From positions 62,001-126,000 of the forward strand of contig WPAE01000006.1 of assembly GCA_009773205.1 (NCBI GenBank): a stretch of DNA of 64,000 nucleotides, read 5' to 3'. The position numbers and the translations under genes are program-made. The stretch is from Ignavibacteria bacterium. GTDB taxonomy: Bacteria > Bacteroidota > Ignavibacteria > Ignavibacteriales > Melioribacteraceae. The notes below the pieces were generated by a model. It did no database searches and had not been told where the DNA came from. It was given only the letters and a program-made list of their open reading frames with translations. Position 1 is the stretch's first letter. Each line of letters begins with the position of its first letter. Shown here one piece after another: positions 45,177-52,300 of the stretch.

Positions 45177-45477
45177 TCTTTTACTTCTTTTGGTAATTAC
45201 ATTTTTTGTTTTCCTTTCTTGCCAAAAGAGTGAAATGGATGAGGACATACTTGTAAGAATTTATGTAGAAAACCTTATTATCGAGGAAACACATCGGAGC
45301 AATCTAGAAATTCTTAAACAGGAAAAACTAAATCTGTTCAAAAGATTTAACTCTACTAAAGAAAAATTTGAAACTGAACTAACTAAAATTGGTCTCGATA
45401 AATACAAGTGGGAAAGTTTTTTTAATAAATCTAGAGAACTATTGGAAGATTTAAGAAAAAGCGGGGCAGTTAACTAA
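45136..45477 (+). CDS. Small lipoprotein, about 110 aa
   Basis: Begins inside the end of the rhomboid gene at GTG 45136, or at TTG 45154. A hydrophobic stretch NLLLLLVITFFVFLSC gives a lipobox with Cys29. The mature part is about 85 residues, mostly charged helix (EDILVRIYVENLIIEETHRSN, then FKRFNSTKEKFETELTKIG and WESFFNKSRELLEDLRKS). The shape recalls the DUF4296 group of short Bacteroidota lipoproteins, but this is a weak recollection. It would be anchored in a periplasm-facing membrane. Its 3' end overlaps convergent recQ by 8 nt. Confidence 0.7.
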   Translation: MKNGFYLKQVKRNNLLLLLVITFFVFLSCQKSEMDEDILVRIYVENLIIEETHRSNLEILKQEKLNLFKRFNSTKEKFETELTKIGLDKYKWESFFNKSRELLEDLRKSGAVN

Positions 45478-48049
45478 AGTTATATTTTGCTAAAACTAAC
45501 CTAATTTTCGAATAGCTGATTTTACTGCCTAGCGCATTTTTTAGCTCTTTGATTTCTGTTATCCCTTCTTTTATTTTCTGGTTTATCAAATGTAAATCAT
45601 CTTTGTTAATTAAACTGTTTATATCAAAGTTGGGAAGCAGGCTAATTAATCCTTCAAGTTGAATTGCTAATAGCGATTCCGAAGTCTTTGATAACTCGGC
45701 AATTTCTTCAAGCGAGTATTTCTTTTCAACTAATTCTAAAATTAATTTAGATTTACGCGGCAAATTATTTCTAACATACTCCACTTTGTTGCCGCAAATC
45801 TTAATCTCTTCTTTTACTGCATTTAATATATCTTCGCCAATCTTGTTATACATACGTTGGTTAAAGCCAGCTATACTTAACAAGGCAGAATGACTTTGCG
45901 GCTTAACCTTTGAAATTGTTCGTAAGATTTCATCGCTGCAAATAAGATGAGGCTGCTGCGCAAATTTATCCGATGCTTCTTTTCTAACTTGCCTCAATTT
46001 ATTGAACATCTTTAATTCATATTCATAATCAACAAGAGCTTCTTTAGCTTCTGTTAACTTATCATCGGCAAATAAATCAATGCCAAATTCAGATAATTTA
46101 ATTGTATCGTTACTAAATAGAATTTTTTTTGAAATTACCAGCTGCTGAATTGCATCTTCTATATCTTCTTTTCCGAAGTGTACACAAGTACCGAAAGAAC
46201 TGAATTTCTTCAAATTGCCAAGTGTGCTGCTTCCGTGTAGAATTTGTAAAATTGTTTTTATTCTAAGAGGATGCTTAACCTCGTGTAAAGTTTGTAAAAT
46301 AATTTCGTCTAAATATTCTATAGTAGAGTTCTGTTTATCTTTGTTGCAGTTATCACACTTGCCACATTCATAACCTTCTGTACTCTGCCCAAAATAATTC
46401 AACATATAACTCATTCTGCACTGCTCAGAAGAAACATACTCAACCATCATTTTAAGCTTATTCTGAAGGTTCTTTTTGATTTTACTAGTTTCGAGTAAAT
46501 TTAATTTTAGAACTTTAGAGTGAACTCGAGGCTGCGCAAGAACGAAACTTGGGTTCTTCTGCGGTTTTTGGTGCTCAATAATTCCGCCGCGTGCAAGTTC
46601 AGATAAATCATTTATTATTTCTTCTTCATCAGTTTCTAACAGCTCAGCAGTAGTTTTAATATCTATTCTGCAGAATTCAGAAAATATTTTGCTGCCAAAC
46701 CTCTTGGCTAGTATAACTACCAAATCTTTATGTTTAGCATCAGCAAAATTTAGAATGAAGGAGCGTAATTGATCCGGCTTTAAAGGAAAGCGAACCGAAT
46801 GATGAGTTAGTAAATCAGATTTAAGTTGTAGGTAACCGGATTCATTTAATACTTTGGCAGCAGATTGAACGATTCCGCTTGTAAGTTTTTTTAGCTCAAG
46901 AAGGTTTTGCAATCCTGTATCAAAGGCAATAGGAACAGTGTTTACCATACCAAGCGCAACTTTACCATAATCGCATATACAATTGTATAGTAATTCAATT
47001 TGCTCTCTTGTTGGTGAAGAACTGTTAATGAAAAAGTCTTGTATTTGTTTGTCCCGCTCTTCATAAAGCAGAAAAATTTTTGATGGTTTAGAATCTCTTC
47101 CTGCTCTGCCAATTTCTTGGTAATAATTTTCGATAGAGCCGGGCATATTGTAATGAACAACAAGACGAATATCGTTCTTATCAATTCCCATTCCGAAAGC
47201 ATTTGTAGCACAAATTACCTTTACTCTTCCCGTCATAAAATCATCTTGTATTATTCTTTTCATCTCGGAAGGCAAGCCGGCATGATAAAAAACTGTGTTA
47301 ATCATTTCTTTACGGAGATATTCTGTAAGTTCTTCTGCTCCGTTTCTAGTTGCAGTGTAAATTATTGCAGGAAGTTTATTGTTTCTGAGTATTTCGACAG
47401 CTTTCCCTTTTTTTTGTGTAGTTGTAACTACATTTAGGCTTAAGTTATCTCTTTCGAACCCGCGTACAAAAACTTTTGGATTTGTCAGAGAAAGCTGTTT
47501 CAGAATATCTAAGCGAACTTCTTCTGTAGCAGTTGCAGTAAATGCAGAAACTTTTTGCACTTTGGCAATCTCTATAAACTCATGAATTTTTCTGTAGCTT
47601 GGACGAAAATTATGTCCCCATTCGCTTATGCAATGAGCTTCATCTATAAAAACATATTCTGGTGAAAGATGTTTAATTTTTTCTACAAAAGCGCTGTTAG
47701 CAAGCTTTTCTGGTGATACATAAAGTATTTTAGTTTTTCCAGATGCAACTTCTTGCAAAACTTTTTCGCCTGCCCGAAAGTCTTGTGAGCTGTTTATAAA
47801 CGATGCAATAATTTCGTTCTTGTTTAATGAATCTACCTGGTCTTTCATCAATGCTATCAAAGGCGAAATAACTATTGCAAAAGATGTAGAAAGCAGTGCT
47901 GGAATTTGATAACATAAGGATTTTCCTGCTCCGGTTGGCAGAACAGCTAATACACAATTGCCGGAAATTATCGCGTTGATTATTTCTTCCTGCCCGGTGC
48001 GGAATTGTTCGTAGCCAAAGTATTTCCTTAATACATCAATCGGTTTCAT
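45470..48049 (-). CDS. recQ: ATP-dependent DNA helicase RecQ, long form
   Basis: A 3'-5' DNA helicase of 859 aa, longer than E. coli RecQ (about 610). Motifs in order: Walker A GAGKS (40-44), DEAH (136-139), ATATEEVRLDIL, GRAGRDSKPS (motif VI), then the zinc-binding site (SEQCRMSYMLNYF with CGKCDNC) and RQC winged helix. An HRDC domain follows from about 685 (FNKLRQVRKEASDKFAQQPHLICSD). The extra C-terminal part (about 765-859; KYSLEEIAELSKTSESLLAIQLEGL) looks like a helix-turn-helix HTH_40 module found on RecQ of this lineage. Role: recombination and stalled-fork repair. Confidence 0.94.
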   Translation of the reverse strand: MKPIDVLRKYFGYEQFRTGQEEIINAIISGNCVLAVLPTGAGKSLCYQIPALLSTSFAIVISPLIALMKDQVDSLNKNEIIASFINSSQDFRAGEKVLQEVASGKTKILYVSPEKLANSAFVEKIKHLSPEYVFIDEAHCISEWGHNFRPSYRKIHEFIEIAKVQKVSAFTATATEEVRLDILKQLSLTNPKVFVRGFERDNLSLNVVTTTQKKGKAVEILRNNKLPAIIYTATRNGAEELTEYLRKEMINTVFYHAGLPSEMKRIIQDDFMTGRVKVICATNAFGMGIDKNDIRLVVHYNMPGSIENYYQEIGRAGRDSKPSKIFLLYEERDKQIQDFFINSSSPTREQIELLYNCICDYGKVALGMVNTVPIAFDTGLQNLLELKKLTSGIVQSAAKVLNESGYLQLKSDLLTHHSVRFPLKPDQLRSFILNFADAKHKDLVVILAKRFGSKIFSEFCRIDIKTTAELLETDEEEIINDLSELARGGIIEHQKPQKNPSFVLAQPRVHSKVLKLNLLETSKIKKNLQNKLKMMVEYVSSEQCRMSYMLNYFGQSTEGYECGKCDNCNKDKQNSTIEYLDEIILQTLHEVKHPLRIKTILQILHGSSTLGNLKKFSSFGTCVHFGKEDIEDAIQQLVISKKILFSNDTIKLSEFGIDLFADDKLTEAKEALVDYEYELKMFNKLRQVRKEASDKFAQQPHLICSDEILRTISKVKPQSHSALLSIAGFNQRMYNKIGEDILNAVKEEIKICGNKVEYVRNNLPRKSKLILELVEKKYSLEEIAELSKTSESLLAIQLEGLISLLPNFDINSLINKDDLHLINQKIKEGITEIKELKNALGSKISYSKIRLVLAKYNFS

Positions 48050-48505
48050 TTTTTTCTGCTTTTCCGTGCACGTTTTTCAATAATTTTTATAAGCTAAAAT
48101 AAAGATAGAAAAGAAAATATGCTGATAGTTGGGTTAAAGATTTCTATCACATTACTTAACTATGTTTCAGAAATTTCATTCAAATTTCTAATTCTTTTTG
48201 CTTCCATAATGATTTTACTTGTGCTTACCGTTGTGTTAAGATTATTCTGGCGCATATTGTATCGCACGTAAGTTGTTAAATACAAGAATAATACCGCATG
48301 CTCCTTGCTTGTCCCGTGTACTTTACAAAACCTTTTAAGGAGGTTAGCATTTGACCTTTTACGTTTGCCATTCCCATTTTATCTAAAATACTTTCATTTT
48401 CCAGAAAAAATGTTTGGCTTATCTTCGGTTATAAAGCATTTTAAGCATATTTTAGTGGTATAATTTTTGAGCACGAAACAGATTAATTTATTAAAAGAGA
48501 ATTTT
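48050..48505. other. 456-nt intergenic region between recQ and the acyl-CoA dehydrogenase gene
   Basis: The longest stretch without a confident gene. It holds one possible 50-codon membrane peptide (48119-48271), and an AAGGAGG-containing stretch at about 48340-48347 whose TTG start would give only about ten codons. Two divergent promoters must lie here. I see no recognisable RNA or riboswitch. Confidence 0.5.
48119..48271 (+). CDS. Possible small membrane peptide, 50 aa
   Basis: ATG to TAA encodes a peptide that is hydrophobic for most of its length, with a core of FKFLILFASIMILLVLTVVL (19-38) and a positively charged end LFWRILYRT. That would be one transmembrane helix with a cytosolic positive tail. 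The ribosome-binding site is weak (AAAGATAGAAAAG). AT-rich DNA easily yields such frames, so this is speculative. Confidence 0.3.
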   Translation: MLIVGLKISITLLNYVSEISFKFLILFASIMILLVLTVVLRLFWRILYRT

Positions 48506-49441
48506 ATGGCGGATGGAAAACTAAAATTAGAGGACTTACTAGGCGAAGTTCAACGAACAGAGGAAAAAGAACGAATTGATTTCGTTGCTATAATTGGTGG
48601 CGGAATTATGGGACAAGGAATAGCACAAACAATTTCTGGGGCCGGAATTGATGTTCTTATAGTAGAAAAAGACGAAGAACAAGTTGAAAAATCCAAAGAT
48701 AATTTGAAAGCTACAATGGAAAGAGAAATTACACGCTGGGCTATGACTCAAAGCGAAATGAAATCTATTCTTAGTAGAATCAAATGGACAGTAGACAAAA
48801 TGGAAGTCCCAGATTGCGACTTAGTTATTGAGGCTGTTGATGAGGATTACGAGCTTAAAATGAAAATTTTTAAGGAGTTAGACTCTATAGCCAAACCAGG
48901 GACCATATTTATTTCTAATACTTCTACGCTAAGTTTAACTAAAATAGCCGAAGTTACAAATCGCAAAGACAAAATTATTGGTATGCACTTTTTGAACCCG
49001 GTTCCTAAAGTACCACTCGTTGAGTTGATCCGCGCTATGGATACTTCTAACAAAACTGTAGAAATAATTAAAAAATTTGCTTCAAAAATTGGTAAGACAG
49101 CAGTTGAAGTCTATGAATATCCCGGTTTTGTTACAACCCGTGCAATCGTTCCTCTATTAAACGAAGCAATGTTTATTTTGTTAGAAGACGTGGCAACAGC
49201 TAAAGATATTGATACCGCTATGCGTTTAGGTTACAACTTTAATATGGGCCCACTCGAAATGGCAGATACAATGGGACTTGATGAAGTCTTAGCATGGATG
49301 GAAACTTTATGGACTACACTGGGCGAGCCAAGATACCGTCCTTGCCCAATTCTTAGAAAATTAGTTCGCGAACGCAAACTTGGTAAGAAAACAGGCGAAG
49401 GATTCTTTAAATATGATTCTGATGGTAGAATAATTTCTTAA
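48506..49441 (+). CDS. 3-hydroxyacyl-CoA dehydrogenase family protein (3-hydroxybutyryl-CoA dehydrogenase-like)
   Basis: An NAD-dependent oxidoreductase of 311 aa started at ATG 48506 (AAAAGAGA upstream); an in-frame TTG at 48467 would extend it by 13 residues. A lead peptide of about 25 residues precedes the dinucleotide motif IGGGIMGQGIAQTISGAG. Then DLVIEAVDEDYELK, FISNTSTLSLTKIAE and GMHFLNPVPKVPLVELI with the catalytic His, and the C-terminal dimer domain GPLEMADTMGLDEVL with RKLGKKTGEGFFKYD. Single-domain length fits the fermentative 3-hydroxybutyryl-CoA type and not the fused beta-oxidation enzyme. It is 12 nt upstream of ackA, so the pair joins acyl-CoA turnover to acetate formation. 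Confidence 0.87.
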   Translation: MADGKLKLEDLLGEVQRTEEKERIDFVAIIGGGIMGQGIAQTISGAGIDVLIVEKDEEQVEKSKDNLKATMEREITRWAMTQSEMKSILSRIKWTVDKMEVPDCDLVIEAVDEDYELKMKIFKELDSIAKPGTIFISNTSTLSLTKIAEVTNRKDKIIGMHFLNPVPKVPLVELIRAMDTSNKTVEIIKKFASKIGKTAVEVYEYPGFVTTRAIVPLLNEAMFILLEDVATAKDIDTAMRLGYNFNMGPLEMADTMGLDEVLAWMETLWTTLGEPRYRPCPILRKLVRERKLGKKTGEGFFKYDSDGRIIS

Positions 49442-49453
49442 AAAGAGGATAGA

Positions 49454-50671
49454 ATGAAAGTTTTAGTGCTTAATTGTGGAAGCTCATCAATAAAATATCA
49501 ATTTATGGATACGACTCTATATGTTCCCTTAGCAAAAGGTATGGTAGAGCGAATTGGAATGTCTAGCGCAGTTTTAACGCATCAGCCGCATGATAGAGAA
49601 AAAATTAGAATTGTTGGGGAGATTTTAGACCATACAATCGCAATCGAGTATGTTATTGCGGTTTTGCTTTCTCCTAACCACGGAGTTATTAAGGATAAAA
49701 AAGAGATTGATGCAGTTGGGCACCGTGTAGTTCATGGCGGCGAAACTTTTAGTGGCTCAGTTTTAATTACAGAAGAAGTTATGAAAGCGCTCAAAGATAA
49801 CATTGAATTAGCTCCGCTTCACAATCCGCCAAACATAAAAGGCATTCAAGCAACAAAAGAACATCTGCCTTCAACTCCGCAAGTTGGAGTTTTTGACACT
49901 TCTTTCCACGTAAAGATGCCTCCTAAAGCATACTTATATGGAATTCCTTACGAACTATACAAGAAGTATAAAATACGCCGTTACGGATTTCACGGAACTT
50001 CTCATAGATATGTTTCTCAAAGAGCTGCCTCTTTATTGGGGCAACCTTTTGAGGAACTTAAAATTATTACTGCACATCTCGGTAACGGGTGCTCTATGGC
50101 TGCAATTGATAAAGGACACTCTGTTGATACAACTATGGGCTTTACTCCGCTTGAAGGCTTGCTAATGGGAACAAGAAGTGGCGATATGGACCCATCTGTA
50201 ATTTTATACATTATGGCTAAAGAGGGTCTATCGCTTTCCGAAGCAAATACTTTACTTAACAAACATAGCGGTCTTATAGGCATAAGCGGCGAAAGCAGCG
50301 ATATGCGGGAGATTGAAGATGCTGTTGCAGAAGGGAACAAAAAAGCAAAAATGGCTTTTGATGTTTTTACTTATAAAATCAAAAAATATGTTGGCGCTTA
50401 TGCTGCTGCCATGGGCGGTGCTGATGCTCTTGTTTTTACTGGCGGAATTGGAGAAAACTCGGATTTGGTTAGAAGAGATGTTTGTTCTGAAATGGAATAC
50501 ATGGGAATTGACTTTGATGACGATGCAAATAAAAACGTGAAAGGTGAGTGTATTATTTCTAAACCGAACTCTAAAGTTAAAGTTCTAAGAATTCCTACCA
50601 ATGAAGAGTTGGTTATTGCTCTTGATACTGAAAAAATTGTGAACGAACAGATGAAGCAGATCGGTAGCTAA
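49454..50671 (+). CDS. ackA: Acetate kinase
   Basis: Interconverts acetyl phosphate plus ADP and acetate plus ATP. At 405 aa it has the normal length. VLNCGSSSIKYQF (4-16) is family signature 1, GHRVVHGGETF the substrate site, RRYGFHGTSHRYVS signature 2, AHLGNGCSMAAIDKG the catalytic/nucleotide region, and FTGGIGENSDLVR the adenosine site. No phosphate acetyltransferase gene lies nearby. It follows the hydroxyacyl-CoA dehydrogenase by 12 nt with AGAGGA as ribosome-binding site and ends at a strong terminator. Confidence 0.96.
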   Translation: MKVLVLNCGSSSIKYQFMDTTLYVPLAKGMVERIGMSSAVLTHQPHDREKIRIVGEILDHTIAIEYVIAVLLSPNHGVIKDKKEIDAVGHRVVHGGETFSGSVLITEEVMKALKDNIELAPLHNPPNIKGIQATKEHLPSTPQVGVFDTSFHVKMPPKAYLYGIPYELYKKYKIRRYGFHGTSHRYVSQRAASLLGQPFEELKIITAHLGNGCSMAAIDKGHSVDTTMGFTPLEGLLMGTRSGDMDPSVILYIMAKEGLSLSEANTLLNKHSGLIGISGESSDMREIEDAVAEGNKKAKMAFDVFTYKIKKYVGAYAAAMGGADALVFTGGIGENSDLVRRDVCSEMEYMGIDFDDDANKNVKGECIISKPNSKVKVLRIPTNEELVIALDTEKIVNEQMKQIGS

Positions 50672-50691
50672 TAGTTTTCTGATTTTAGTTT

Positions 50692-50723
50692 AAATGCCGG
50701 AGTTGATCCGGCATTTGTTTTTT
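50692..50723 (+). terminator. Rho-independent terminator after ackA
   Basis: AAATGCCGGA (50692-50701) and TCCGGCATTT (50707-50716) form a perfect 10-bp stem with loop GTTGA, followed by GTTTTTT. It sits 20 nt after the ackA stop. Confidence 0.92.
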
Positions 50724-50775
50724 AAAGTAGCTTTACTCAAAACTCAGTAAATTCATTCTAAAAAAAAGGTGATTT

Positions 50776-51567
50776 ATGAATCTTCATTTGAAAGATAAAA
50801 CCGTATTGGTTTTAGCATCAAGTGCCGGAATTGGTAAAGCTGCTGCTGAATTATTTATTATAGAAGGCAGCCGCGTAGCTATCTCTTCAAGCAACAAAGA
50901 GAATTTGATTAAAGCTGTAAATGAAATCAAATCTCAATATGGCATTGAACCGCTATGGGAACAATGTGATATTAATAATCCGAATGAAATTGAAGGCTTA
51001 GTTAAACATGTTAATAATAATTTTGGCGCAATAGATATTCTTGTGAATAATTGCGGCGGACCAGCCACCGGCTTTTTTGATGACTTAAATGACGAAAAAT
51101 GGGAACTTGCATTTGAACATGTATTAATGAGCGCTGTTCGTTTTACAAGATTAGTTTTACCAGATATGAAAGAGAAAAACTGGGGTAGAATTATTAACAT
51201 TACCTCGCTTTCTGTAAAACAGCCTGTTGATAATTTAATACTTTCTAATTCTTTGAGAAGCAGTGTAACAGCTTTTGCTAAAACACTAAGCGCTCAAGTT
51301 GGTAAACATAATATTACTGTTAATAATGTTGCGCCAGGATATACTTTGACTGGGCGGCTTTATGAACTTGCTGTAGTAAAAGCAAAACTAAAAGGTATAT
51401 CGCACGAAGAAGTATTGGCATCTATGGCAGCAGAAGTTCCGTTGAAGCGACTTGCCCGTCCAGATGAAATTGCTTCTATGATTGTTTTCTTAGCTTCCGA
51501 ACAAGCCGGTTACATTACCGGGCAAACAATTGTTGTTGATGGCGGCGTGATAAAAGCAACGTATTAA
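50776..51567 (+). CDS. Atypical SDR-family protein (3-oxoacyl-ACP-reductase-like)
   Basis: A Rossmann-fold protein of 263 aa. The nucleotide motif reads LASSAGIGKAAAELF where classical SDRs have T-G-x-x-x-G-I-G. NNCGGPATGFFDD replaces the NNAG motif. At the catalytic site ITSLSVKQPVDNLILSNSLRSS follows: the Ser is there, but the Y-x-x-x-K pair is missing (LSNSLR in its place). The C-terminus GYITGQTIVVDGG is normal. This matches a known subgroup of SDR-like proteins that lack the perfect tetrad, as I recall it. It may have a different mechanism or no oxidoreductase activity. The gene stands alone, with an AGGTG ribosome-binding site. Confidence 0.8.
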   Translation: MNLHLKDKTVLVLASSAGIGKAAAELFIIEGSRVAISSSNKENLIKAVNEIKSQYGIEPLWEQCDINNPNEIEGLVKHVNNNFGAIDILVNNCGGPATGFFDDLNDEKWELAFEHVLMSAVRFTRLVLPDMKEKNWGRIINITSLSVKQPVDNLILSNSLRSSVTAFAKTLSAQVGKHNITVNNVAPGYTLTGRLYELAVVKAKLKGISHEEVLASMAAEVPLKRLARPDEIASMIVFLASEQAGYITGQTIVVDGGVIKATY

Positions 51568-51584
51568 TTGAGAATTGGGAATTG
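51564..51584. repeat. AT-rich flank repeat, left side of the four-helix-bundle locus
   Basis: TTAATTGAGAATTGGGAATTG overlaps the SDR stop and is the approximate inverted counterpart of CAATTCTAAATTCTCC at 52272-52287 on the far side of the locus. GGAATGGAGAATTG (51647-51660) repeats the motif after the GC-rich island. Confidence 0.4.
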
Positions 51585-51650
51585 ACCCGCTTTCTGCCTC
51601 GTCTTGCGTCTTCGGCAAGGCGGGCGACTCGCGTCCAGCGAGGCGAGGAA
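51584..51650. repeat. GC-rich dispersed intergenic repeat copy (inverted)
   Basis: The reverse complement reads CCCGCCTTGCCG through GGCAGAAAGCGGGTC, matching the framework at 5485-5518 and 13950-13981. A further GCGAGGCGAGG extends it. GC-content is far above the neighbouring AT-rich sequence, and it interrupts the AT-rich flank repeat, as if inserted. Confidence 0.5.
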
Positions 51651-51665
51651 TGGAGAATTGCAAAA

Positions 51666-52255
51666 ATGAAAGTATTTGAGAAGAATGCTGATTATGGTAA
51701 TCCGATTTTAGAAAAGAGTTTTAGATTTAGTGTAAGAATTGTAAAATTCTATCTACTTAGAATCAAAAATGAGTATCATTTAAAAGATATATTAAACCCA
51801 AAAAATTCATTAGAAATGAATTTTTTGCCGAAGGCCGATAGTAAGATGTTGTTTCATAACGTCTTACTATCGGGGTTAACCCCGACAAGCATGTAAGATT
51901 TTAGTAAGTGTTGAAAATTGAGAATTTCGACATAAGCTATTTACTCTAAATGACTTAATGCTTGTCGGCCCAAAGGGCAAATTTTCCTAACGGAAAATTT
52001 GGGTTAAAACAACTGGTAAGATGTGGAACTTCGATTGGCGCTAATGTAACTGAATCGCAAGAGGCTTCTTCAAAAAAAGATTTTATAAATAAACTTAGCA
52101 TTGCGTTAAAAGAAGCTCGCGAATGCGAATATTGGTTGAAATTATTGAAGGAGACAGAAGTTGTAAACGAAAAAGAGTTTTTAAGCCTGATAAACGATTG
52201 TGATGAATTAATACGTTTATTAATTGTTATAATCAAACGATGCAAACAAATTTAA
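51666..52255 (+). pseudogene. Four-helix-bundle protein gene split by a palindrome-rich insertion
   Basis: The N-terminal part (51666-51785, 40 codons) reads ILEKSFRFSVRIVKFY; the C-terminal part (52004-52255) reads KQLVRCGTSIGANVTESQ, then KKDFINKLSIALKEARE and KEFLSLINDCDELIRLL. Together these are the TIGR02436/S23 four-helix-bundle family, whose members also sit in 23S rRNA intervening sequences. The two parts lie in different frames, separated by about 224 bp of hairpin-forming DNA. TTAAAA stands at both junctions (51780-51785 and 52004-52009) and is codon-aligned as Leu-Lys in each part, so removal of one copy plus the insert rebuilds a 121-aa protein of normal length. As it stands the gene is disrupted. 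The C-terminal part could only be translated from a weak alternative start. Confidence 0.8.
51786..52009. mobile_element. Palindrome-packed insertion (about 224 bp) with flanking TTAAAA
   Basis: Hairpins visible: AAAAAATTCAT/ATGAATTTTTT (51800-51826), CCGATAGTAAGA/TCTTACTATCGG (51835-51873), the 16-bp palindrome TCGGGGTTAACCCCGA (51870-51885), CCGACAAGCAT/ATGCTTGTCGG (51882-51892 and 51958-51968), and AAATTTTCC/GGAAAATTT (51979-52000). Near the ends TTAAACCCAAA (51792-51802) mirrors TTTGGGTTAAAA (51998-52009). No transposase is encoded, so it would be non-autonomous. Exact ends are uncertain: it could start at 51786 or 51792. Confidence 0.6.
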
Positions 52256-52288
52256 TACTCAATTTAATACTCAATTCTAAATTCTCCA
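52251..52288. repeat. Tandem 12-mer and AT-rich flank repeat, right side of the four-helix-bundle locus
   Basis: TTTAATACTCAA is repeated twice head to tail (52251-52262, 52263-52274), followed by TTCTAAATTCTCC, the inverted counterpart of GAGAATT motifs at 51570 and 51653. The next gene starts at 52301. Confidence 0.55.
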
Positions 52289-52300
52289 TTATCAATTGCC

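Noticed and set aside
51582-51665. Extension of the four-helix-bundle gene upstream to 51582
   Set aside because: These codons lie in the GC-rich repeat and give an Arg-rich stretch unlike the family; the family start matches ATG 51666.
51666-52255. Diversity-generating retroelement, because Avd proteins share the four-helix fold
   Set aside because: No reverse transcriptase, template repeat or variable repeat is visible near the locus.
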